This document shows, one piece after another, positions 54,724 to 64,000 of a stretch of 64,000 nucleotides of DNA. The notes under the pieces were generated by a model. The model made no database searches and was not told the origin of the DNA. It worked only from the letters and a program-made list of their open reading frames with translations. Within the stretch, counting starts at the first letter, position 1. The number at the start of each line of letters is the position of its first letter. Position numbers and translations under genes: made by a program. This DNA is from Rhytidiadelphus loreus (lineage: Eukaryota > Streptophyta > Bryopsida > Hypnales > Hylocomiaceae). The stretch lies in contig OX344761.1 of NCBI GenBank assembly GCA_947034895.1, positions 68,943,839 through 69,007,838 on the forward strand. Reading direction: 5' to 3'.

Positions 54724-57660
54724 ATCCCAGTGAATGAGCGTGAAGTGATCCGAGACCAAAGAAATTTTGGCTGATATGGACTAGTTCTTGAACTGGTCGG
54801 TGATTAGCGAAAAGTGGCAGACTATTCTTGAAAATAGGAGAAATAAGTGAGGCCCGAGAGTATTAGCGTGAATCAGTGCAGCTGCAAGTGGTTTGCCTTG
54901 GTGATTGAATTTCAGCAATTCCTCATAGCAACAGTAAACGTGGACCAGTTGGTGTGCACTGTTGACCACTATGGTATCCTGTTATAGCTCAGCAAAATGT
55001 TGGGTCATGTGGTGTACTGTGTGTTACTGAGTTGTGTAACTGGCGAAATTGCAGAAAAGTTGCACAGAGAACGACGTAAGTTGAGGCCAATGAGCTCGGG
55101 AGTTTTCCTGTTTCTATCTGTTCTTTGATCAAATCAAGTGGAGATCTTTCTACGAACCCATGGAGAGTTCTACCAGCTTGAGCCACATGGACCTAGATTG
55201 TGAGGATCATGAGAACTCTAGAAGATTATAATCTCGAGAGTATCCAGCTTTTAGGGAATGAAGTAAGTCACGGGTACAAGATGATTTCCTTCTTTTATTT
55301 TTATGTCAACATTTTAGAGGAATAGTTTATTGCAGTTCTGGAATAAGAATTTGTGTTCAAGAATTTGTGTTCAAGAATTTGAGCTTATTACCTGATGCAA
55401 ATGGCTATGCCACCAGTAATAAGAACGCAAATACTGGCAACGACTTCATATCCCCGCACTTCTTGACTTTTTGAATTCGAAAATACGGAGGAATTTGATC
55501 ACTCACCTACTCTGAAAGGGCTGTGTCAAATTGTCAAACTTCAGCAGAAGTGTGGACCCATTCCAACTTTGTGCCTGGCTAAACGAGTTTCAGTTGTTTC
55601 CAGTGCATGTTTGCGTTGGCACAGCGGATATTAAGTGACACCCTCATTCCAATGGAAGAGACTGACTGAATCACTGAATGGGTAGTCGAGCAGAATCATA
55701 CTCGTTCCTTGAAACTGGATGTGACCTATATTATAAATTTTACAACATTCTTTCTGGCATTATTGAATGTTCTGGAGGAGTGTGCAGTACTTGATAGCAA
55801 TATTGCATTATTGTTGCTCTCGGTACTGAAATTCTAGTTTAATCAGCGTCTTGTTGTTTGCTTGGCCAGACTTTATTTTCATGAGATGTGAAATTGCAAT
55901 GATGTATCTGCTGCACGACTCCTCTAATAATGATATGTGGCAGGCACAAGGTTGCCTGCCTCTTTTGGGCTCATTGTCATTGTGTTACCAACACGAATTG
56001 ATTTTCGAAAGCTTAAAAAGAACTTCAGACTGAGGGATTGGAAGAGACCTATGGATCCAATCAAAACACTCTATTTCTTTGGACTTCAACCCAAAGTAAT
56101 TTGGTGAAAACAAGCTTTGAGGAGGATCTTGAAAGATAAAATAGGTAAGCATGTTCGTTAAGAGTGCTTACAATGTTTTCAAATCAAGTAGTGTAGGTAA
56201 CATGAATATTAGTGTACTCATATTTGTATCCATGATGACATGGGTGCATCAAGCTTTGATTCATGTTCCAAGACTTCCTTTCCACTACACAAGTGAATGT
56301 AATTAGTATATGCATTTAAGTAGTGTAAGATTCATTTGCAATTTTCATTTTGGATGAATGAGATCTAGTTATTGTAAATCTTTAGATGAAAGCCTAAAAA
56401 TGGAAAAAAGAAAAGGGGGGATGAGAATACATTATTTAACTTAGTATGAAAATTCTGCTATTTTAATTTAAATTTTACAAAATAAAATTACATACACTAA
56501 AATTTGTAACTTCTTTTAGTTCATAACCTCACTCTAATATTATTTCTTAACTAATGGAATAAATCAATTTTGCTTTTCAACTTTATATTATAGAATAGGG
56601 TCTATCTTTGAAAAGAAATATCAATGTTTTTGTATTGATATAATTGCCTTAGATCTTGGAACAAAAATTCTAACTAAAAATAAATTTAAGAATACCAATT
56701 CTACAAAGAACTGGCATTATTTCTTTTCAAATAATATCTATGATGAGCAAGAAGATGCCATGGAAGAACGAAGAGGTTGTTACAAATCCTTTGCAACTAA
56801 GCTTGCTTATAACTTCTTTGCAATGTTTGTATATTTAGTTTATAGTGTGGATGTCTCACATTAGTTGTTTTACATTTCATTTATCTTAAATCATTATTTT
56901 AATTAGATTAGATGCCATTTTTTAATTGATTAGATCAGTGTATTTACATGATAAGCATCTTCTTCGTCTTAAAGTCATTAAAATTTTGAAAATATTATTT
57001 TCTAATAAAAAAATGTGATATAAATAAATCAATTTGTCTCACACTACTTGAATTAACTCTTGTTTTTACTAATAGTATTTATCACTTTGTATGCAATGAA
57101 TTTTCGTAAGACTTAAAATAACCACACCTAATTTTGACCATTGTTTCTAAAACCAACCACTCTACATTCTTGCCTAACATGTACACCTATTATTCATGAG
57201 AGTCTACAATCAATTTTTAAAACCCCTATTTTCAGCACTTTGAAAATTTGTAGTTTTTTCATATGATATCCAAAAGATGCATTCCAAGAGAATCTAAAAT
57301 CTCCTCTTCTTCTTTTTTTAACTAATGGGAGACCCACTAATTTTTTAAAATTTAAAAACTAAAATTACAAAGCAACCAAGTTATTATGCTAGAACGTAAA
57401 GAGATAAAAAAAAGCAAAAAAAGATAAAAGAAACAAAAAAATTAACTAAGTGAAAGAGCAAGAGGGAGACACCTCTATTCCAAAGAATGTACATGTCCTT
57501 GCATGATGCAAGAATCAGTGAATGAAGCCAAAGTTTATCAAACTTGGCCCACAAGGTATTGGAATTTTTGGGATGAAGCTTAGCAGAAGATCCACACTTG
57601 ACTACCAACAAAATCTCTCAAAAAAAATTTAATATAATAATGAAAAACCATACTAAATTG
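54724..57660. other. intergenic DNA, AT content rising rightwards
   Basis: Moderate GC up to about 56050 with no frame I can support, then AT-rich. A small AAGAATTTGTGTTC triplication occurs at 55345-55383. Confidence 0.45.
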
Positions 57661-57720
57661 CATTAGATGAGATTTGAGGGCAAGGGAGGGCCTCTTCAAG
57701 CTTGTTCCCCACCCTAAGAA
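57661..57720. mobile_element. left end of a MITE-like element (copy 3)
   Basis: CATTAGATG followed by GGGAGGGCC and TTGTTCCCCACCCT matches the first ~55 bp of the element at 40795. The rest of the element is absent; AT-rich sequence and then a (TA)n tract follow. Confidence 0.5.
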
Positions 57721-57741
57721 CCAATCAAAATATTAAAATAT

Positions 57742-60069
<2,328 letters not shown>

Positions 60070-60290
60070 TATACTATATTATTCACTTCTAGAGAAAATT
60101 TGAGATTTTCAAACATATTTTACATTCAATTAATATGATTGTTGTTCACATTTTATTCAAAAATTCAAATTAATTTCAACTTTTACAAAAAAAAATCTGA
60201 AAATTCTATGAATAATAGAAGACATGTGATTACATCTCTGAGAAATAAATATATAATATTTCATTCATATATAAATTTGTAATAGGAGTA
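60070..60290 (+). repeat. dispersed AT-rich repeat family 1, copy 3
   Basis: Contains TTCAAATTAATTTC, GAAAATTCTATGAATAATAGA and GACATGTGATTACATCTCTGA in the family order, followed by the A-rich stretch. Confidence 0.6.
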
Positions 60291-62175
60291 TATATTTTGC
60301 AAATTATTTTCCATTTTGAATGGATGAAATATCCATAAGATCACCCAAATTTTATTTTATTTGCAATTTGTTTACAGATTCAATGGATGTACACATACTT
60401 TGATGAATTATTATGTGTCATCCATGGTCTTTATGCATATAAATGTAAATAGTTACATCATTCTAGTTAAATTCCCATTAGTGAGGGTGCAAAGTTAGTT
60501 TCACTACAAAATATTTATTTTATGAAATTAGTAAAACAAAGTTATATTTTTTTAATCTTAACATACAATGAAAACTCATAATAATGGAGGCAAGTCATAA
60601 GATAGGAAGTCTATGAAGTGCTTAGGTTATAAAAGCATCGTGTAATAAAGACCATGATTGAATGTACCAACAATAAATATTTATAACACTTCTAAAGCTA
60701 TACAACAATTTAACTTCAAAACTTTATAATATTCTACAAAGATTCAAATAATATGAAACATCTTTGATTGAATACTAGTTCTATTTATTTTTGAAGGAAA
60801 ATTTATAGAAAAATATTTCAAGGAGTTTAAGGTAAGCAAATCCAATTGTAATACTTTTTTGTATTCCAACTCCTAAAAAATAGACTTGAATGAACATTTC
60901 CATGACTCAAAATCACAACAATTTCTCAAAAGTAATCAATGAGAGTTGATACATTTCATGCTTCAAAGGTGTTCATTCAAGATAAATCTAATGTTGTATA
61001 TAGGGTATTCTATGTTCACAACTTTGAAACTTTGAAAATTATTACTAAATCAATAAACGATGTGTCATAAAATTACAAAATCATTGGTATTGCATTTTTC
61101 TTGAGTTTGCTAATAATCTCACCAAATTCTTTGGAGTATTCAGTCACTATAGTGGGACTAGAAAATGTATTGCAATTAGGTGTTTCTACCTAAGCTTCCC
61201 CCACTAGTAGAAACGATGGCCATATTGACAAAAGAGATGTGTCTAATTTGACCCACCTATTGTCAAGTTTGCAATATGGAGTCTTCGTGTGGGTCTTTTT
61301 CCTAGTCTATACCACCACTGCCGATGCCTTTGGGAAATAACCATTTGCCGGAGTATAAAAATAGAGGATCCTAAACTAAATAAAAAATAAAAGGTAGATA
61401 TGTAGCCACCATTTGTATGAAATTGTTAGATTTTAGTTGTTTACCATTTCAAATCCAAAGTTAATACATGGGTTGTGGCATCAAGCGTGTTCTTAGACAA
61501 GGCGGATAGTATTGCTTTAAGGATTGGCCGTTGAGGGGCTTGGAGTGCTTAGACATGGTAGGGGCAGATATCACTTTAGGGTTGGTTGTAGCAACCAACC
61601 CTACTCCCAACTCCATCGTTTGTGTCTGCATGATGCAAATAAAACTTGAAGTTCAGTTTCAAAACCGACGAAGTTGAAGGAAAGTGGACAGTGAGAAAAT
61701 TTGGTACCAAAGGTAATGACACAAAAGACCACTTGATAAGGACAGGATACAAGTCACACAACCGATCAGGGTGGATTGCCCCCCTTGCTTGACCTTACTG
61801 GGGGTGCATGTAAAAAAAAAGCCCCCTATTTTGGGCCATTCGAGGGTGTACTCTTGACCTCCCTTAACTAATTTGGGATCTCTGATCGCATAAATGAATT
61901 AAGAATTTGCAAAAAAATTAATGTGTGAAAAATAAATAATTCCAGGGTTTGCCCACAGGGCCAAGCGAGGGGGTCAGTTCACCCTGGCCACAAAACCAGT
62001 GGTGACCTTGGAAAAAATAAACCCAGCTCCTTTTTACAAAGAGGCAAATTACCGTGGGGCAGCTCCCAAAACTTCCAAAGCTGTTATTTTTTAAATATTC
62101 AATATTCAATTGAACTATTCATGGAGAGTCGGTCTATCTCGTGTAAGTTAATCAACCCCAATCAGGTAAGGTAAG
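60291..62175. other. AT-rich intergenic DNA
   Basis: No recognisable gene. GC content rises somewhat after 61450 without a supported frame. Confidence 0.5.
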
Positions 62176-62217
62176 CCCCAATCAGGGGAAAAAATCAGTG
62201 GCAGTCCCTGATTGGGG
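62176..62217. other. hairpin CCCCAATCAGGG / CCCTGATTGGGG
   Basis: A 12-bp perfect stem with an 18-nt loop. A third partial copy, CCCCAATCAGG, lies just upstream at 62157-62167. Confidence 0.75.
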
Positions 62218-62231
62218 TCATTCCCATTCCC

Positions 62232-62268
62232 ATTAATTAATTAATTAATTAATTAATTAATTAATTAA
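62232..62268. repeat. (TTAA)n microsatellite
   Basis: About nine uninterrupted ATTA/TTAA units, followed by a run of eight to nine C. Confidence 0.95.
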
Positions 62269-63424
62269 CCCCCCCCTTACCCTTATGATCATTGATTGAG
62301 GGTCCTCCGGTTCTACCTCGTTTCTCTCATCACCGCATGAGTGAGTTGCCTCGGTTGTAGCACCCCTTCGGACTTTCGGAGCCAATTTAGCCGCCCACCC
62401 TAGTTAGACCCCTAAACCCATGATCAAGGAATACGGTAATATGGGAAGTTTTTTTGAATAAAGGTTTGAATTGGCAATCTGGGTTTAATTTGAACCCAAC
62501 CCCGTATGAAAAATCAGGCAGTCCCCCTCCAAAACTCTGGTTCTTTCTTGGGAATTGGGAATTGGAACCCCTTCTTTTCTTTCTCTTTTTTCTATTTAAT
62601 GAGTTGGAACTTAATGGCAAAAATCTCAGTTACACACCATGAAGTACAAGTATCCTTTAATTTCTGTCAAAAAGTAGTATAAATAAGTGGGAGGAAATTA
62701 ATTAATTGGAATATGGACTCAACCGCCGTGAGGGTCCTGTACTCCTTCGTGTCCACTTTGGTAGCATGATATTTCTTTTGCAAAATAAGGATTTTATTGG
62801 GGTGATCGTAGTACTTGGGGTGATACTTGGTGATATCCATATCAAAATTAGATGATATCTAGGTAGAATTTGGCTATGGGTCTCAAAATACAGCAGTAAT
62901 GCGGCTATTTTGATTTTTTAATGAAAATTTTCCTTTACAAAAAATAGCCAACATCATCTCTTTGGATGTAGTCAATTGGTGGAAAATCGTGCATAAAAAA
63001 CACATGGAGCGGAAATGGAAGGGACAGAAATTTAATAAGATATGTACATTCTGGAAACAGCTGGACTTCGTTAAGATTTGGACGGACGGAATGGCCAACT
63101 AATAATTTAAGTTACTGTACGTATGGATTGGAACCCAATCAACTGTGGATTTTAACCACTTGGGGGGACCTTTATTCTTAGTGCTGTTCACACGCTCAGC
63201 CTTGGGGTTTGGTCCAAGACTGACCCCTTGAAAATTCCAAGGGCTTGTCCATGAGTTTCAAGAAAAAAATAAAAAATAAAAAATAAAAATTCTTAGGCCT
63301 TTTATGAACGTTTTTTTCTTGGCATCAAAAAGAAGAAGGGTAACTCAGGTTTGAAAGATCAGCGTGAATAAAGCGTATGTTGGGAACGGCTCAACTCTCT
63401 AAGCCTCGTGGACTTAGTGATGGC
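62269..63424. other. intergenic DNA, mixed composition
   Basis: Short GC-richer patches (62290-62420, 62460-62580, 63130-63240) without identifiable genes. An AAAATAAAAAATAAAAAATA run lies at 63266-63287. Confidence 0.4.
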
Positions 63425-63655
63425 AAATGAATTTCATTCTTGACGCCTCAATCAGGAGGTAGACCCTATAATAAAGAAACAACGTGCTCCTTCCTTTGAG
63501 AAATTCTCAAGTCCCCATAAGACAACAAGGTAGTTATTGCACTCTCACCATAGTTGGGTGGACTATGGTGGTAAGCACCCTCCCAACACTTGGGTTTGAA
63601 TTCATGACCACCTTACCAGTGTGCCAAGGCCAAAGCTACTAAGCCAAGGCCACAA
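63425..63655 (-). mobile_element. probable tRNA-derived SINE
   Basis: On the minus strand the left end reads GTGGCCTTGGCTTAGTAGC, giving a Pol III A-box-like TGGCTTAGTAGC (63646-63635). After ~32 nt a B-box-like AATTCAAACCC (63602-63592) follows, the spacing seen in tRNA-derived SINEs. The body continues with an inverted CCACCATAGTCC/GGTGAGAG-rich stretch to about 63425. A poly(A) or TSD boundary was not clear, so the 3' end is approximate. Confidence 0.5.
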
Positions 63656-64000
63656 AGGTAGCACCAATATTTAGGAGCAATCGCTAGTTAATTCACTGTT
63701 AGCTGGTGGAATTGGAAAAAAAAGTTACATTTTGAAAATATGGGAATAAAAACTAATGAAAAAATCTATGAAATTTCTATTTGGAATTTTTTAAATAGAA
63801 AATAACATACTCTAAACTTAAGTTTGTGATAAATCCATCACCACTATTCCATTTTATTGTGCACACGAAAAGAAATTTTCATTGCAAGATCCCGAGTGAC
63901 ATATATAGGAACCTTATTTCATTCTTTACCACAATATTGTTCCCAATAAAGTGAAATTGACTCATTTCTTTGAGGCTCCTTTGCATTCCTCCAAAATTCA
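63656..64000. other. AT-rich intergenic DNA
   Basis: Nothing recognisable up to the window end. Confidence 0.5.

Noticed and set aside
62387..62620. 77-codon minus-strand frame as a gene or organellar insert
   Set aside because: No recognised motif, and I could not match it to any plastid or mitochondrial sequence I know.

Overview
The window looks like nuclear DNA of a land plant. Spliced genes with short GT-AG introns sit as small, relatively GC-rich islands in a very AT-rich background, and there are telo-box (AAACCCTAA-type) promoter motifs, a plant-type NDRG/NDL gene, a PPR-like fragment inside a Mutator-like element and plant-type nuclear tRNA genes. I cannot name the species. The divergent NDL sequence and intron style would suit a seed-free plant, but that is a guess.

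Layout. 1-660: a minus-strand coding-like block that soon runs into stops, with a telo-box at its 5' side. 0.66-5.8 kb: AT-rich intergenic DNA with dispersed and tandem repeats. 5.8-19.7 kb: the main gene island. It holds a large inverted duplication of an N-MYC-downregulated-like (NDL) gene. Arm B (minus strand, 15.7-19.6 kb) is a complete ten-exon gene for a 350-residue protein. Arm A (plus strand, 6.0-9.1 kb) is a recent, near-identical copy that lost exon 8 and most of the last exon. The 6.8-kb spacer holds a third, older NDL fragment lying directly against the 5' side of an eight-exon ankyrin-repeat/coiled-coil gene, and a minus-strand two-exon sequence resembling RPW8/MLKL-type four-helix bundles. 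19.7-21.4 kb: arrays of roughly 150-bp tandem repeats directly upstream of the complete NDL gene.

21.4-46.7 kb is AT-rich intergenic DNA with dispersed repeat families, two foldback (MITE-like) elements, a dead LINE 3' end, a 76-nt hairpin, inverted and direct repeat pairs and a few unrecognised coding-like islands. 46.757-49.193 kb is a 2.4-kb Mutator-like element with a perfect 9-bp target duplication, internal minisatellites and a captured PPR-like fragment.

51.2-54.4 kb is a noncoding-RNA locus. A site II/telo-box promoter-like cluster is followed by five tandem copies of a ~155-nt RNA with the full H/ACA snoRNA layout, including compensatory base changes between copies, and then a closely spaced tRNA-Asp(GUC)/tRNA-Gly(GCC) pair ending in a Pol III T-run. 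One pocket strand is complementary to a conserved 18S rRNA stretch. I consider this array the most interesting new object in the window. Two coding-like minus-strand exons of unknown function flank the array.

54.4-64 kb is mostly AT-rich intergenic DNA with a long (TA)n tract, a (TTAA)n tract, a hairpin and a probable tRNA-derived SINE.
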